Below are positions 37,263 to 48,794 of a stretch of 64,000 nt of DNA, piece by piece. This stretch comes from Streptomyces netropsis (GTDB taxonomy: Bacteria > Actinomycetota > Actinomycetes > Streptomycetales > Streptomycetaceae), in contig NZ_JACHJG010000005.1 of assembly GCF_014203545.1 (NCBI RefSeq), forward strand, positions 1-64,000, given 5' to 3'. The notes beneath the pieces were generated by a model that worked only from the letters and a program-made list of their open reading frames with translations, did not search any database and was not told where the DNA came from. How positions within the stretch are numbered: the stretch's first letter is position 1; every line of letters starts with the position of its first letter. The translations under genes were made by a program, and so were the position numbers.

Positions 37263-39784
37263 CCGTCACCACATCCGCCCCCTCCGGAGGAGAGGCGGCG
37301 CCGCCACCGGACGATCTCGTCTCCGTCACCATCGACGGCATCGCCCTCTCCGTGCCCAAGGGCACGCTCGTCATCCGGGCCGCCGAACTGCTCGGCATCG
37401 AGATCCCCCGCTTCTGCGACCACCCGCTGCTGGACCCCGTCGGCGCCTGCCGCCAGTGCATCGTCGAGGTCGAGGGCCAGCGCAAGCCGATGGCGTCCTG
37501 CACGATCACCTGCACGGACGGCATGGTGGTCAGGACCCAGCTCACCTCGCCCGTCGCCGAGAAGGCCCAGCGCGGGGTGATGGAGCTGCTGCTCATCAAC
37601 CACCCGCTCGACTGCCCGGTCTGCGACAAGGGCGGCGAGTGCCCCCTGCAGAACCAGGCGATGTCCGCCGGGCAGTCCGACTCCCGCTTCGAGGGTCACA
37701 AGCGCACCTTCGAGAAGCCGGTGCCGATCTCCCCCCAGGTGCTGCTGGACCGCGAGCGGTGCGTGCTGTGCGCGCGCTGCACCCGCTTCTCCCAGCAGAT
37801 CGCGGGCGACCCGATGATCGAGCTCCTGGAGCGCGGCGCGCTCCAGCAGGTCGGCACGGGCGAGGGCGACCCCTTCGAGTCGTACTTCTCGGGCAACACC
37901 ATCCAGATCTGCCCGGTGGGGGCGCTCACCTCGGCGGCGTACCGGTTCCGCGCCCGGCCCTTCGACCTGGTCTCCTCGCCGACGGTCTGCGAGCACTGCG
38001 CGGGCGGCTGCGCGACGCGCACGGACCACCGGCGCGGCAAGGTCATGCGCCGCCTCGCCGCCGACGACCCCGAGGTCAACGAGGAATGGGTGTGCGACAA
38101 GGGCCGCTTCGCGTTCCGTTACGCGCAGCGGCCGGACCGGCTGGGCAGCCCGCTCGTCCGGAACGCCGACGGCGTGCTGGAGCCGGCGAGCTGGCCCGAG
38201 GCGCTCGACGCCGCGGCCCGCGGGCTGTCCGCCGCGCGCGGCCGGGCCGGGGTGCTGACGGGCGGACGGCTGACGGTCGAGGACGCCTATGCCTACGCCA
38301 AGTTCGCCCGCGTCGCCCTCGACACCCATGACGTCGACTTCCGCGCGCGCGTGCACAGCGCGGAAGAGGCCGACTTCCTCGCGGCCCGGGTCGCGGGCCG
38401 CGGCCGGGACGTCGACGGCGGCGGGCTGACCTACGCCGCGCTGGAGAAGGCCCCGGCGGTGCTGCTCGTCGGATTCGAGGCGGAGGAGGAGGCGCCCGGG
38501 GTGTTCCTGCGGCTGCGCAAGGCGCACCGCAAGCACGGGCAGCGCGTCTTCGCGCTTGCCACGCACGCCACCCGGGGGCTCGAGAAGGCCGGCGGCACGC
38601 TGCTGCCGGCCGCCCCCGGCACCGAGACCGAGTGGCTGCGGGCGCTGGCGGACACCGGCGGCCTCTCCGGCGGCCTCGACACGGACGGCCGGGCCGCGGC
38701 CGACGCGCTGCGCGCCCCCGGCTCGGTGATCGTCGTGGGGGAGCGGACGGCGGCCGTGCCGGGCGCCCTGACCGCCGCCGTGGCGGCCGCCACGGCCACC
38801 GGGGCGACGCTGGCGTGGATCCCGCGCCGGGCGGGCGAGCGGGGCGCGCTCGAGGCGGGCGCCCTGCCGGGCCTGCTGCCGGGCGGCCGTCCTGCCACCG
38901 ACCCGCGCGCGCGGGAGGAGACCGCCGTCGCGTGGGGCACGGGTGAACTGCCCCGCAGCCCCGGGCGGGACACCGGCCAGATCATCGAGGCGGCCGCCAC
39001 GGGCGAACTGGGTGCCCTGGTGGTGGCCGGGGTGGAGGTCGCGGACCTGCCCGACCCGGCACGCGCGCGTGCCGCGCTGGACGCCATCGGCTTCCTCGTC
39101 AGCCTGGAGCAGCGGCCGAGCGAGGTGACGGACCGGGCGGACGTGGTGCTGCCGGTGGCCGCGGTGGTGGAGAAGTCCGGCACGTTCCTCAACTGGGAGG
39201 GCCGGGCCCGCCCGTTCGAGGTCGCGATCAAACCGGACCAGGTGACACGGCGCCATCTCATGCCGGACGTCCGGGTGCTGCACATGCTGGCGGACGCCAT
39301 GGGCGCCGCCCTCGCGCTGCCGGACGTCCCGGCCGCACGGGCGGAAATGGCCCGGCTCGGCACCTGGACCGGCGCCCACGCGGCGGACCCGGCCGAGCCC
39401 GCCCGCCCGCTGCCCGTCCCCGAGCCCGGCGAGGCGGTCCTCGCGGGCCACCGGCTGCTGCTCGACGAGGGGCGGCTGCAGGACGGTGACGAAGCCCTGG
39501 CCGGTACCCGGCACGCGGCCCTCGCCCGGCTCTCCGCCGCCACGGCGGCGGAGGTGGGCGTGCGCGACGGCGAACCGCTGGCGGTGACCGGCCCGGCCGG
39601 GACGGTGCGGCTGCCGCTCGCCGTCACGGTCATGCCGGACCGGGTGGTGTGGCTGCCGCTGAACTCCGTCGGCGGCTCGGTCACCGACGCCGTGGGCGCG
39701 AGCCCGGGCACGCTCGTACGGATCGGCCCGGACGCCTCCGGAGCGGATACGACCGGCACCGGTGCCCGGGAGGTCCGGCTGTGA
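37259..39784 (+). CDS. nuoG: NADH-quinone oxidoreductase subunit G
   Basis: This 841-residue iron-sulfur subunit has an N-terminal 2Fe-2S ([15 protein letters not shown]), a 4Fe-4S block ([16 protein letters not shown]), [12 protein letters not shown], and a molybdopterin-oxidoreductase-like domain starting with [13 protein letters not shown]. The C-terminal half is Ala/Gly-rich and divergent, as usual for actinobacteria. It overlaps nuoF by four bases. Confidence 0.96.
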   Translation: MTVTTSAPSGGEAAPPPDDLVSVTIDGIALSVPKGTLVIRAAELLGIEIPRFCDHPLLDPVGACRQCIVEVEGQRKPMASCTITCTDGMVVRTQLTSPVAEKAQRGVMELLLINHPLDCPVCDKGGECPLQNQAMSAGQSDSRFEGHKRTFEKPVPISPQVLLDRERCVLCARCTRFSQQIAGDPMIELLERGALQQVGTGEGDPFESYFSGNTIQICPVGALTSAAYRFRARPFDLVSSPTVCEHCAGGCATRTDHRRGKVMRRLAADDPEVNEEWVCDKGRFAFRYAQRPDRLGSPLVRNADGVLEPASWPEALDAAARGLSAARGRAGVLTGGRLTVEDAYAYAKFARVALDTHDVDFRARVHSAEEADFLAARVAGRGRDVDGGGLTYAALEKAPAVLLVGFEAEEEAPGVFLRLRKAHRKHGQRVFALATHATRGLEKAGGTLLPAAPGTETEWLRALADTGGLSGGLDTDGRAAADALRAPGSVIVVGERTAAVPGALTAAVAAATATGATLAWIPRRAGERGALEAGALPGLLPGGRPATDPRAREETAVAWGTGELPRSPGRDTGQIIEAAATGELGALVVAGVEVADLPDPARARAALDAIGFLVSLEQRPSEVTDRADVVLPVAAVVEKSGTFLNWEGRARPFEVAIKPDQVTRRHLMPDVRVLHMLADAMGAALALPDVPAARAEMARLGTWTGAHAADPAEPARPLPVPEPGEAVLAGHRLLLDEGRLQDGDEALAGTRHAALARLSAATAAEVGVRDGEPLAVTGPAGTVRLPLAVTVMPDRVVWLPLNSVGGSVTDAVGASPGTLVRIGPDASGADTTGTGAREVRL

Positions 39785-41178
39785 TGACGAACCTCGCCCC
39801 GCTCCACGAACTGGCCGCCGAGGACCTGTCGATGTTCGGCCGGGACCCCTGGTGGCTGATCGCCCTCAAGGCGGTCTTCTGCTTCGCGTTCGTCATGGTG
39901 ACCGTGCTGCTCTCGATCGTCTTCGAGCGCAAGATCGTCGCGTGGATGCAGTTGCGCATCGGCCCCAACCGGCACGGGCCGTGGGGCATGCTGCAGTCCC
40001 TCGCGGACGGCATCAAGCTGATGCTCAAAGAGGACGTGATCGTCAAGCGCGCCGACAAGGCGGTCTATCTCCTCGCCCCGGTCGTCGCCGCCGTCCCCGC
40101 CTTCATGGCGATCGCGGTGATCCCCTTCGGCCCGGCCGGCAACGAGGTCTCCATCTTCGGCCAGCGCACGACGATGCAGCTCACCGATCTGCCGATCGCG
40201 GTGCTCTACATCCTCGCCACCGCCTCCATCGGCATCTACGGCATCGTCCTCGCGGGCTGGTCCTCCGGCTCGACGTATCCGTTGCTCGGCGGTCTGCGCT
40301 CGTGCGCGCAGATGATCTCCTACGAGATCGCGATGGGCGTCTCGTTCGCCGCCGTCTTCCTCTACTCCGGGTCCATGTCGACGTCGACGATCGTCGACGC
40401 GCAGGAGGACCGCTGGTACGTGCTGCTGCTGCCGGTCTCCTTCCTGATCTACATCGTGTCGATGGTCGGCGAGACCAACCGGGCGCCGTTCGACCTGCCC
40501 GAGTCCGAGGGCGACCTGGTCGGCGGCTTCAACACCGAGTACTCCTCGATCAAGTTCGCGATGTTCATGCTGGCCGAGTACGTCAACATGGTCACGGTCT
40601 CGGCGGTCGCGGTGACGCTCTTCCTGGGCGGCTGGCGGGCCCCGTACCCGATCTCGGCGTTCTGGGAGGGCGCGAACCACGGCTGGTGGCCGATGCTCTG
40701 GTTCGTCATCAAGCTCCAGCTGCTGCTGTTCTTCTTCATCTGGCTGCGCGGCACGCTGCCGCGGCTGCGCTACGACCAGTTCATGAAGCTGGGGTGGAAG
40801 GTCCTCATCCCCGTCTCGATGGTGTGGCTGATGCTCGTCGCCACCGTGCGGGCGCTGCGGAACGAGCGGTACGACTTCCAGGAGATCGTGCTCTACGTCG
40901 GCGGCGCGGTCGTCGCGATCCTGCTGGTCTCCTTCGTGTTCGACATCTTCCGTGACCGTGGCGGGCAGCGGGACGGGGCCGACGGCGTGCCCGCCGAGCC
41001 GGGACCCGGCTTCGACCCGATGGCGGGCGGCTTCCCCGTGCCGCCGCTGCCCGGGCAGACCCTGCCGCCGGTGCCCCGCCGACGGTCGCGCCAGGACCGC
41101 GAGCTGATTGTCAGTGGTGGCGTCGATACTCTCAGTGACGATGTCCGTGACGGAAAGGAGGCCGGTGGTGCCTGCTGA
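39784..41178 (+). CDS. nuoH: NADH-quinone oxidoreductase subunit H
   Basis: This 464-residue membrane subunit has eight to nine helices and forms the quinone chamber roof. Signatures are [23 protein letters not shown] and the loop [26 protein letters not shown] hydrophilic Pro-rich tail of about 70 residues follows the last helix. ATG 39784 is chosen; GTG 39781 is directly upstream in frame. The end overlaps nuoI by 11 bases. Confidence 0.96.
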   Translation: MTNLAPLHELAAEDLSMFGRDPWWLIALKAVFCFAFVMVTVLLSIVFERKIVAWMQLRIGPNRHGPWGMLQSLADGIKLMLKEDVIVKRADKAVYLLAPVVAAVPAFMAIAVIPFGPAGNEVSIFGQRTTMQLTDLPIAVLYILATASIGIYGIVLAGWSSGSTYPLLGGLRSCAQMISYEIAMGVSFAAVFLYSGSMSTSTIVDAQEDRWYVLLLPVSFLIYIVSMVGETNRAPFDLPESEGDLVGGFNTEYSSIKFAMFMLAEYVNMVTVSAVAVTLFLGGWRAPYPISAFWEGANHGWWPMLWFVIKLQLLLFFFIWLRGTLPRLRYDQFMKLGWKVLIPVSMVWLMLVATVRALRNERYDFQEIVLYVGGAVVAILLVSFVFDIFRDRGGQRDGADGVPAEPGPGFDPMAGGFPVPPLPGQTLPPVPRRRSRQDRELIVSGGVDTLSDDVRDGKEAGGAC

Positions 41179-41818
41179 GCCCTCCCGGGGGGACACCCCC
41201 CGGACCCCCTTCCAGAACCCCGTGGCCGGCTTCGGCGTGACCTTCAAGGCCATGTTCAAGAAGCGGCTGACCGAGCAGTACCCGGAGGAGAAAAAGCTCA
41301 CCGCGCCCCGCTTCCACGGCCGTCACCAGCTCAACCGCCACCCCGACGGCCTGGAGAAGTGCATCGGCTGCGAGCTGTGCGCGTGGGCCTGCCCGGCGGA
41401 CGCGATCTATGTGGAGGGCGCGGACAACACCGACGAGGAGCGCTACTCCCCGGGCGAGCGCTACGGCCGCGTCTACCAGATCAACTACCTGCGCTGCATC
41501 CTCTGCGGGCTGTGCGTCGAAGCGTGCCCCACCCGGGCGCTGACGATGACCAACGAGTACGAACTGGCCAACACCAGCCGGGCCTCGCTCATCTACACCA
41601 AGGAAGAGCTGCTGGCGGGCCTCGACGACCGCATGGTCGACAGCCCGCACGCGATCTTCCCCGGGATGACCGAGCAGGACTACTACCGCGGCCTGGTGAC
41701 CGGAGCGGCGCCCGGGACCGTCCAGCAGGTCGCCGTCTCCAAGGGCGAGAAGCCGCAGGAGGGTTCCTCCGACTTCGGTCCCGAGGAGCCCGCGGCGCGG
41801 AAGGCGGCCGGGAAATGA
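41168..41818 (+). CDS. nuoI: NADH-quinone oxidoreductase subunit I
   Basis: This 216-residue ferredoxin-like subunit has two 4Fe-4S motifs, [12 protein letters not shown] and [12 protein letters not shown] (clusters N6a and N6b). AAGGAGG at 41155-41161 fixes the start at GTG 41168; GTG 41165 is a neighbour in frame. The gene begins within the end of nuoH. Confidence 0.95.
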   Translation: MPAEPSRGDTPRTPFQNPVAGFGVTFKAMFKKRLTEQYPEEKKLTAPRFHGRHQLNRHPDGLEKCIGCELCAWACPADAIYVEGADNTDEERYSPGERYGRVYQINYLRCILCGLCVEACPTRALTMTNEYELANTSRASLIYTKEELLAGLDDRMVDSPHAIFPGMTEQDYYRGLVTGAAPGTVQQVAVSKGEKPQEGSSDFGPEEPAARKAAGK

Positions 41819-42639
41819 GTGCCTTCGCCGCTGCTTCCGCCACCTCGACGGGCGAGGCGGTCCAGTTCTGGGTGCTGGGCACCGTCGCCGTGCTCGGCGC
41901 GCTCGCCACCGTGCTGATGAAGAAGTCCGTGCACAGCGCCCTGTCGCTGGCCGCGACCATGATCATCCTGGCGGTCTTCTACCTCGCCAACGGCGCGTAT
42001 TTCCTCGGCGTCGTCCAGGTCGTCGTCTACACCGGCGCGATCATGATGCTCTTCCTCTTCGTCGTCATGCTGGTCGGCGTCACCGCCGCCGACTCCCTCA
42101 AGGAGACGATCAGGGGCCAGCGCTGGCTCGCCGCCGGATGCGGGCTGGGCTTCGGCATCCTGCTCGTCGCCGGCATCGGCAACGCCTCGCTCCGCCACTT
42201 CAACGGACTCGGCCAGGCCAACTCCGGCGGCAACGTACAGGGCCTCGCGGCCCTCATCTTCACCAAGTACGTCTTCGCCTTCGAGATCACCGGTGCCCTG
42301 CTGATCACCGCCGCCGTCGGCGCGATGGTGCTCACCCACCGCGAGCGCGCCGAGCGCGCCGCGACCCAGCGCGAGCGGTCCGAGGCGCGCGTCCGGGAGG
42401 GCAAGCAGCTGCCGCCGCTGCCCGCACCCGGCGTCTACGCCCGGCACAACGCCGTCGACATCCCCGGCCTGCTGCCCGACGGCACGCCCTCGGAGCTCAC
42501 CGTCAGCCCGACGCTGCGCGCCCGGGGCCAGATCCGCGACGTCTCCGGCGAGGCGCTCGCCGAGCTGGCGGCCCTGGAGCAGCGCTCCGGGGACTGGCTG
42601 GAGCAGGGCCACGGCGACACGAAGGGGGCCGCGAAGTGA
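41815..42639 (+). CDS. nuoJ: NADH-quinone oxidoreductase subunit J
   Basis: This 274-residue membrane subunit has five helices, including the conserved [24 protein letters not shown] with its pi-bulge helix region. A charged C-terminal tail of about 100 residues extends beyond the usual end. ATG 41815 and the stop both overlap neighbours by four bases. Confidence 0.95.
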   Translation: MSAFAAASATSTGEAVQFWVLGTVAVLGALATVLMKKSVHSALSLAATMIILAVFYLANGAYFLGVVQVVVYTGAIMMLFLFVVMLVGVTAADSLKETIRGQRWLAAGCGLGFGILLVAGIGNASLRHFNGLGQANSGGNVQGLAALIFTKYVFAFEITGALLITAAVGAMVLTHRERAERAATQRERSEARVREGKQLPPLPAPGVYARHNAVDIPGLLPDGTPSELTVSPTLRARGQIRDVSGEALAELAALEQRSGDWLEQGHGDTKGAAK

Positions 42640-42935
42640 ACCCGGTCAACTACCTCTATCTGGCGGCCCTGTTGTTCACCATCGGAGCGGCCGGCGTGCT
42701 CATCCGGCGGAACGCGATCGTCGTCTTCATGTGCGTCGAGCTGATGCTGAACGCCTGCAACCTGGCGTTCGTCACCTTCTCCCGGATGCACGGCAATCTC
42801 GACGGCCAGATCATCGCCTTCTTCACGATGGTCGTGGCCGCCGCCGAAGTCGTCGTCGGCCTGGCGATCATCATGACGATCTTCCGCTCCCGCCACTCGG
42901 CCTCGGTCGACGACGCCAGCCTGCTGAAGCTGTAA
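42636..42935 (+). CDS. nuoK: NADH-quinone oxidoreductase subunit K
   Basis: This 99-residue, three-helix subunit is MrpC-like. Conserved Glu residues in [13 protein letters not shown] and [10 protein letters not shown] lie on the proton path. GTG 42636 overlaps nuoJ by four bases. Confidence 0.96.
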   Translation: MNPVNYLYLAALLFTIGAAGVLIRRNAIVVFMCVELMLNACNLAFVTFSRMHGNLDGQIIAFFTMVVAAAEVVVGLAIIMTIFRSRHSASVDDASLLKL

Positions 42936-42947
42936 GGGGACGCTGAC

Positions 42948-44843
42948 GTGGAGAACCTCATCGGATTGCTCGTCGTGGCACCGCTGCTGGGCGCGGCCCT
43001 GCTGCTCTGCGGCGGGCGGCGGCTGGACAAGAGCGGCCATTGGATCGGCACCCTGCTCGCGGCCGCGTCGTTCGTGATCGGCGTGGTGCTCTTCGCCGAC
43101 ATGCTGGGCCGCGACGGCGAGCAGCGCGCCCTGCACACCACGGTGTTCAGCTGGGTGCCGGTCGGCGGCTTCCAGGCGGACGTCGGCTTCCAGCTCGACC
43201 AGCTGTCGATGACCTTCGTCCTGCTGATCACGGGCGTGGGCACGCTGATCCACCTCTACTCGGTCGGCTACATGGAGCACGACGAGAAGAAGCGGCGCTT
43301 CTTCGGCTATCTGAACCTCTTCCTCGCCGCGATGCTGCTGCTCGTCGTCGCCGACAACTACCTTCTGCTGTACGTGGGCTGGGAGGGGGTCGGCCTCGCC
43401 TCGTACCTGCTGATCGGCTTCTGGCAGCACAAGCCGAGCGCGGCCACCGCCGCGAAGAAGGCGTTCATCGTCAACCGCGTCGGTGACGTCGGCCTCTCGA
43501 TCGCGATCATGCTGATGTTCACCACCTTCGGCACCTTCGCCTTCGGGCCCGTCCTGGAGAGCGCCGGCGACGCGGGGGAGGGCAAGCTGACGGCCGTCGC
43601 CCTCCTGCTGCTGCTCGCCGCCTGCGGCAAGTCCGCCCAGGTGCCGCTGCAGTCCTGGCTCGGTGACGCGATGGAGGGCCCGACCCCGGTCTCGGCCCTC
43701 ATCCACGCGGCGACGATGGTGACCGCCGGCGTGTATCTGATCACCCGCTCCGGATCGATCTTCAACGGCGCTCCCGACGCCCAGTTGGCGGTCGTCACGG
43801 TCGGCGCGGTCACGCTCCTCTTCGGTGCGATCGTCGGTTGCGCGAAGGACGACATCAAGAAGGCCCTGGCGGGCTCGACCATGTCCCAGATCGGGTACAT
43901 GATCCTCGCTGCCGGGCTCGGCCCGATCGGCTACGTCTTCGCGATCATGCACCTGGTGACCCACGGCTTCTTCAAGGCGGGCCTCTTCCTCGGGGCCGGC
44001 TCGGTCATGCACGGCATGAACGACGAGGTCGACATGCGGCGCTACGGCGGCCTGCGGAAGTACATGCCGGTCACGTTCGTCACCTTCGGCCTCGGCTATC
44101 TCGCCATCATCGGCTTCCCCGGCCTGTCCGGCTTCTTCTCCAAGGACAAGATCATCGAAGCCGCCTTCGCCAAGGGCGGCACGGAGGGCTGGATCCTGGG
44201 CGGGGCGGCGCTGCTCGGCGCGGCCATCACGGCGTACTACATGACCCGCGTGATGATCATGACCTTCTTCGGTGAGAAGCGGTGGCAGCCCGACGCCGAG
44301 GGCAACGCCCCGCACCCGCACGAGTCGCCGAGGACGATGACGATCCCGATGGTCGTCCTGGCCTTCGGATCCGTCTTCGCCGGTGGGCTGTTCAGCGTCA
44401 ACGACGCCTTCCTGAAGTGGCTGGAGCCCGTCACCGGGCACTCGCACGGCAATTCGCCGGTCAGCGCCCTGACGGTGACGGCCGCGACCGTGGTGGTCCT
44501 CGTCGTCGGTGTCGCGCTCGCCTGGTTCCAGTACGGGCGCAGGCCCGTTCCGGCCACCGCGCCGCGCGGCAGCCTGCTGACCCGGGCGGCCCGCCGCGAT
44601 CTGCTCCAGGACGACTTCAACCACGTGGTGCTGGTCCGCGGCGGCGAGCACCTCACCCGCAGCCTGGTCTACGTCGACCACAGCCTGGTCGACGGCGTCG
44701 TCAACGGCACCGCCGCCTCCGTCGGCGGGCTCTCGGGCCGGATCGCCAAGCTGCAGAACGGTTACGCGCGCAGTTACGCGGTCTCGATGTTCGGCGGTGC
44801 GGCGGTGCTCATCGTCGCCACCCTGCTGATGAGGGCGGTCTGA
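42948..44843 (+). CDS. nuoL: NADH-quinone oxidoreductase subunit L (antiporter-like)
   Basis: This 631-residue subunit has about 15-16 helices. It contains the antiporter Glu/Lys sites in [21 protein letters not shown] and [38 protein letters not shown], and the C-terminal lateral helix region. It pumps protons at the distal end of the membrane arm. GTG 42948 is 12 bases after nuoK. Confidence 0.96.
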   Translation: MENLIGLLVVAPLLGAALLLCGGRRLDKSGHWIGTLLAAASFVIGVVLFADMLGRDGEQRALHTTVFSWVPVGGFQADVGFQLDQLSMTFVLLITGVGTLIHLYSVGYMEHDEKKRRFFGYLNLFLAAMLLLVVADNYLLLYVGWEGVGLASYLLIGFWQHKPSAATAAKKAFIVNRVGDVGLSIAIMLMFTTFGTFAFGPVLESAGDAGEGKLTAVALLLLLAACGKSAQVPLQSWLGDAMEGPTPVSALIHAATMVTAGVYLITRSGSIFNGAPDAQLAVVTVGAVTLLFGAIVGCAKDDIKKALAGSTMSQIGYMILAAGLGPIGYVFAIMHLVTHGFFKAGLFLGAGSVMHGMNDEVDMRRYGGLRKYMPVTFVTFGLGYLAIIGFPGLSGFFSKDKIIEAAFAKGGTEGWILGGAALLGAAITAYYMTRVMIMTFFGEKRWQPDAEGNAPHPHESPRTMTIPMVVLAFGSVFAGGLFSVNDAFLKWLEPVTGHSHGNSPVSALTVTAATVVVLVVGVALAWFQYGRRPVPATAPRGSLLTRAARRDLLQDDFNHVVLVRGGEHLTRSLVYVDHSLVDGVVNGTAASVGGLSGRIAKLQNGYARSYAVSMFGGAAVLIVATLLMRAV

Positions 44844-44846
44844 TCC

Positions 44847-46454
44847 ATGTCTTTTCCCCTGCTGACGGCCACGGCCGTGGTCCCCGCGCTCGGCGCGGTC
44901 CTCACCGCCGCCGTCCCGGCCGCGCGGCGCTCGGCCGCCAAGTGGCTCGCGCTGGTCTTCTCGCTCGCCACCCTGGCGCTCGCCGCCGTCCAGCTCGTGC
45001 GGTTCGACCCGGGCGCCGAGGGACCGTTCCAGCTCACCGAATCCCACGCCTGGATCAAGGACTTCGGGGTCCGCTACGAACTGGGCGTGGACGGCATCGC
45101 GGTCGTGCTGATCGCCCTGACCGCCCTGCTGATCCCCTTCGTGATCCTGGCCGGCTGGCACGACGCCGACCCCCTCGGGACAACATCGTCGCGCTGGCGG
45201 CCCACCCAGGGCTTCTTCGCCCTGATCCTCATGGTCGAGGCGATGGTGGTGATCTCCTTCGAGGCCACCGACGTCTTCCTCTTCTACATCTTCTTCGAAG
45301 CCATGCTGATCCCGATGTACTTCCTCATCGGCGGCTTCGGGGACCGGGCCGGCGAGCGCGGCGAGGAGGAGACGGCGGCCCAGCGGTCGTACGCGGCCGT
45401 GAAGTTCCTGCTCTACAACCTGGCCGGCGGGCTGATCATGCTGGCCGCCGTCATCGGGCTGTACGTGGTCACCGCCGACCAGCTCGGCACCGGCACCTTC
45501 TCCCTCCAGGAGATTGTCCAGGCCCGGGCGGACGGCCAGCTGGACATCGCCACCAGCACCGAACGGGCCCTGTTCCTCGGCTTCTTCTTCGCCTTCGCGG
45601 TGAAGGCGCCGCTGTGGCCGCTGCACACCTGGCTGCCCAACGCCATGGGCGAGGCCACCGCCCCCGTCGCCGTGCTGATCACCGCCGTGGTGGACAAGGT
45701 CGGCACCTTCGCGATGCTGCGCTTCTGCCTCCAGCTCTTCCCGGAGGCGTCGAAGTGGGCGACGCCCGTGATCCTGGTGCTCGCGCTCGTCAGCATCCTC
45801 TACGGCGCGCTCCTCGCGGTCGGCCAGCGGGACATCAAGCGGCTGGTCGCCTACGCCTCGATCTCGCACTTCGGCTTCATCATCCTCGGCATCTTCGCGA
45901 TGACCACGCAGGGCCAGGGCGGCGCGACGCTCTACATGGTCAACCACGGGATCTCCACGGCCGCGCTGATGCTCGTCGCGGGCTTCCTGATCTCGCGGCG
46001 CGGCTCCCGGCTCATCGCCGACTACGGCGGCGTCCAGAAGGTCGCCCCCGTCCTCGCGGGGACGTTCCTCGTCGGCGGGCTGGCCACGCTGTCGCTGCCG
46101 GGGCTCGCGCCCTTCGTCTCCGAATTCCTGGTCCTGACCGGCACGTTCAGCCGCTATCCGGTCATCGGGGCCATCGCGACGTTCGGCATCGTGCTCGCCG
46201 CGCTGTACGTCCTGGTGCTGTACCAGCGCACCATGACCGGCCCGGTGAAGGAGTCCGTCCGGGGCATGCCGGACCTGCGGGTGCGTGAGCTGGTCGTCGT
46301 CGCTCCCCTGATCGCCCTGCTGATCTTCCTCGGCGTCTATCCGAAGCCGGTGACCGAGATCGTCGACCCGGCCGTCGAGCACACGATGACCCAGGTGGAC
46401 AAGGTCGACCCCAAGCCCGATGTGCCCCTGACCGACGTGGAGGCCGCGAAGTGA
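44847..46454 (+). CDS. nuoM: NADH-quinone oxidoreductase subunit M (antiporter-like)
   Basis: This 535-residue subunit with about 14 helices has the family Glu in YIFFEAMLIPMYFLIG and the Lys region FAVKAPLWPLHTWLPNAMGEATAPVAVLI. ATG 44847 begins three bases after the nuoL stop. Its stop overlaps nuoN by four bases. Confidence 0.96.
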   Translation: MSFPLLTATAVVPALGAVLTAAVPAARRSAAKWLALVFSLATLALAAVQLVRFDPGAEGPFQLTESHAWIKDFGVRYELGVDGIAVVLIALTALLIPFVILAGWHDADPLGTTSSRWRPTQGFFALILMVEAMVVISFEATDVFLFYIFFEAMLIPMYFLIGGFGDRAGERGEEETAAQRSYAAVKFLLYNLAGGLIMLAAVIGLYVVTADQLGTGTFSLQEIVQARADGQLDIATSTERALFLGFFFAFAVKAPLWPLHTWLPNAMGEATAPVAVLITAVVDKVGTFAMLRFCLQLFPEASKWATPVILVLALVSILYGALLAVGQRDIKRLVAYASISHFGFIILGIFAMTTQGQGGATLYMVNHGISTAALMLVAGFLISRRGSRLIADYGGVQKVAPVLAGTFLVGGLATLSLPGLAPFVSEFLVLTGTFSRYPVIGAIATFGIVLAALYVLVLYQRTMTGPVKESVRGMPDLRVRELVVVAPLIALLIFLGVYPKPVTEIVDPAVEHTMTQVDKVDPKPDVPLTDVEAAK

Positions 46455-48103
46455 GCCACGCAGCATCCGTCCACAGCCTGTGGACACTGGCGGCCGATCC
46501 CCCGAGGGAGATTCCCGCGCCGCACATCGAGTACGCCCAGCTGGCGCCGACGCTGATCGTGCTCGGCGGCGCGGTCCTGGGCATTCTCGTCGAGGCGTTC
46601 CTGCCGCGCCGCGCCCGGTACCACGCGCAGCTCCTGCTGTCCGTCGTCGGCCTCGCCGCCGCCTTCGCCGCCGTCGTCGCCCTGGCGGCGGGCGGCCACG
46701 CGGGCGAGAAGGCGCGCATCGCGGCCATGGGGGCCGTCGCTGTCGACGGGCCGGCGCTGTTCCTCCAGGGCACCATTCTCCTCGTCTCGCTGATCGCCGT
46801 CTTCACCTTCGCCGAGCGCCGGCTCGACCCCGCGGCGCACGGCAACCGGGTCGACTCCTTCGCCGCGCAGGGCTCCGCCGTCCCGGGCGGCGAGGCCGAA
46901 CAGGCCGCGGTGAAGGCGGGGTTCACCACCACCGAGGTCTTCCCCCTCGCGCTCTTCGCGGTCGGCGGCATGCTGGTCTTCCCCGCCGCGAACGACCTGC
47001 TGACGCTCTTCGTCGCGCTGGAGGTCTTCTCCCTCCCGCTGTACGTGCTGTGCGCGCTGGCCCGCCGCCAGCGACTGCTCTCGCAGGAGTCGGCGGTCAA
47101 GTACTTCCTCCTCGGCGCCTTCTCCTCCGCCTTCCTGCTCTTCGGAGTGGCGCTCCTGTACGGCTACGCGGGCACCGTCACGTACTCCGGCATCGCCGAG
47201 GTGGTGAGCGGCACCACCCGCACGGTCGACCCCGCCCTGGCCTCGACCATGGGCAACGACGCGCTGCTGCTGATCGGCGGCGCGCTGGTGCTGATGGGCC
47301 TGCTGTTCAAGGTCGGCGCGGTGCCGTTCCACATGTGGACCCCCGACGTCTACCAAGGCGCCCCGACGCCCGTCACCGGCTTCATGGCGGCCGCGACGAA
47401 GATCGCCGGCTTCGGCGCCCTGCTCCGGCTGCTGTACGTGGTCCTGCCGGGGATGCGCTGGGACTGGCGGCCGGTCATGTGGGGCGTTGCGATCGTCACG
47501 ATGCTGCTCGGCGCGATCGTGGCCGTGACGCAGACGGACGTGAAGCGGCTGCTGGCCTACTCCTCCATCGCCCACGCGGGGTTCATCCTCGCCGGTGTCA
47601 TCGCGGCCAGCCCGGACGGCGTCTCCTCGGTGCTGTTCTACCTCGCCGCGTACTCCTTCGTGACGCTCGGCGCCTTCTCGGTCGTGACGCTGGTGCGCGA
47701 CGCGGGCGGCGAGGCCACGCACCTGTCGAAGTGGGCCGGTCTCGGGCGGCGTTCGCCGCTGGTCGCGGCCGTGTTCGCGGTCTTCCTGCTGGCCTTCGCG
47801 GGCATTCCGCTCACGAGCGGCTTCGCCGGCAAGTTCGCCGTCTTCAAGGCGGCGGCGCAAGGTGGTGCGGGGACGCTGGTCATCGTGGGTGTGCTGTCCT
47901 CGGCGATCGCCGCGTTCTTCTACATCCGGGTGATCGTGCTGATGTTCTTCAGCGAGCCGAAGGCCGACGGCCCGACCGTGGCCGTCCCCAGCGCGCTCAC
48001 CTCCACGGCCATCGCCGTGGGGGTCGCCGTCACCGTCGTCCTCGGGGTGGCCCCGCAGTACTTCCTGGATCTGGCGGGCCAGGCGGGCACGTTCGTGCGC
48101 TAG
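46451..48103 (+). CDS. nuoN: NADH-quinone oxidoreductase subunit N (antiporter-like)
   Basis: This 550-residue subunit with about 14 helices shows LTLFVALEVFSLPLYVLCAL and KVGAVPFHMWTPDVYQGAPTPVTGFMA, the conserved Glu and Lys sites for proton transfer. It is the last gene of nuoA-N; a strong terminator follows 28 bases after its stop. GTG 46451 overlaps nuoM. Confidence 0.96.
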   Translation: MSHAASVHSLWTLAADPPREIPAPHIEYAQLAPTLIVLGGAVLGILVEAFLPRRARYHAQLLLSVVGLAAAFAAVVALAAGGHAGEKARIAAMGAVAVDGPALFLQGTILLVSLIAVFTFAERRLDPAAHGNRVDSFAAQGSAVPGGEAEQAAVKAGFTTTEVFPLALFAVGGMLVFPAANDLLTLFVALEVFSLPLYVLCALARRQRLLSQESAVKYFLLGAFSSAFLLFGVALLYGYAGTVTYSGIAEVVSGTTRTVDPALASTMGNDALLLIGGALVLMGLLFKVGAVPFHMWTPDVYQGAPTPVTGFMAAATKIAGFGALLRLLYVVLPGMRWDWRPVMWGVAIVTMLLGAIVAVTQTDVKRLLAYSSIAHAGFILAGVIAASPDGVSSVLFYLAAYSFVTLGAFSVVTLVRDAGGEATHLSKWAGLGRRSPLVAAVFAVFLLAFAGIPLTSGFAGKFAVFKAAAQGGAGTLVIVGVLSSAIAAFFYIRVIVLMFFSEPKADGPTVAVPSALTSTAIAVGVAVTVVLGVAPQYFLDLAGQAGTFVR

Positions 48104-48130
48104 CCGCCACGGACGCGGTACGGACGTCAC

Positions 48131-48168
48131 GCCGCTGCCCGGCACCCACGGGGGTGCCGGGCAGCGGC
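48131..48168 (+). terminator. Terminator of the nuo operon
   Basis: A perfect 17-bp stem (48131-48147 with 48152-48168; GCCGCTGCCCGGCACCC in the first arm) and four-base loop, followed by GTTTTCG, ends the nuo transcript. Confidence 0.9.
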
Positions 48169-48224
48169 GTTTTCGTGTGCCGGGGCGGTCGGCCCGCCCC
48201 TGCCGTCAGCCCACCGGGGGCCCG

Positions 48225-48725
48225 TCAGCCCGCCGGGGCCGTCGGGACGTCGATCTTCGGCATCTTCGGCATGTCGACCTTGATGGGGTCCTTGGTGAAG
48301 TCCTCGGTCGGGCCGTTGTCCCAGCTGACCGTGAGCTTCTTGCCGTCGGCCGACAGGGTGGCGGTGCCCTTGGCACGGGTGTTGTCGCTCGCGTTGCACT
48401 TCAGGTCGAGCTTCGCCGTGGCACCGGACGTCGTCGCCGGGCCGCTGCACACCGCACCCGCGGAGGCGGAGATGGCCGTGGTGTCCATGATGGTCACCCG
48501 GACGATGTCGTTGCCCTTCTGGCGGTTCCACATGCCGTTCAGCTTGGCGGGGTCCCCGGCGCCGGGCTCGGCGGAACCGCCGCCCGCGCCCGGCTTGCCG
48601 GATGCCGGGGCCGTGGCCCCGGTCTCCTTGTCCTTCTCCTTGCCGCCGTCGCTCTCGCTGCTGCAACCGGTCATCAGCACAGCGGCGATGAGCGCCGCCC
48701 CCGTGATCTGCGCTGCCTTGCGCAC
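48225..48725 (-). CDS. Secreted lipoprotein of unknown function
   Basis: This 166-residue protein from GTG 48725 has GAGGAG upstream. The signal peptide ends in a lipobox LMTGCSS, so Cys21 is probably lipidated. A Gly/Ala/Lys linker precedes a beta-rich domain of about 100 residues with two Cys (AVCSG and LKCNAS) likely to form a disulfide. The domain resembles the outer domain of the kinase at 17217 in size and strand pattern (both contain a K-x-x-G-T-x-T-x-x-x-D-G-K-x-L-type segment). No enzyme motif was found. Confidence 0.75.
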   Translation of the reverse strand: MRKAAQITGAALIAAVLMTGCSSESDGGKEKDKETGATAPASGKPGAGGGSAEPGAGDPAKLNGMWNRQKGNDIVRVTIMDTTAISASAGAVCSGPATTSGATAKLDLKCNASDNTRAKGTATLSADGKKLTVSWDNGPTEDFTKDPIKVDMPKMPKIDVPTAPAG

Positions 48726-48794
48726 GTACTACTCCTCAGCCGTCGAACAGGACATGCCAAGTTAGCAGCCGTGTTCCGGCGGGTCCGGGGGCGT

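Noticed and set aside
42435..46487. A 1350-codon open frame on the minus strand opposite nuoK-nuoM
   Set aside because: It is a shadow of high third-position GC in nuo genes; the product is Arg/Glu/Gln/His-rich low-complexity with no ribosome site or domain.
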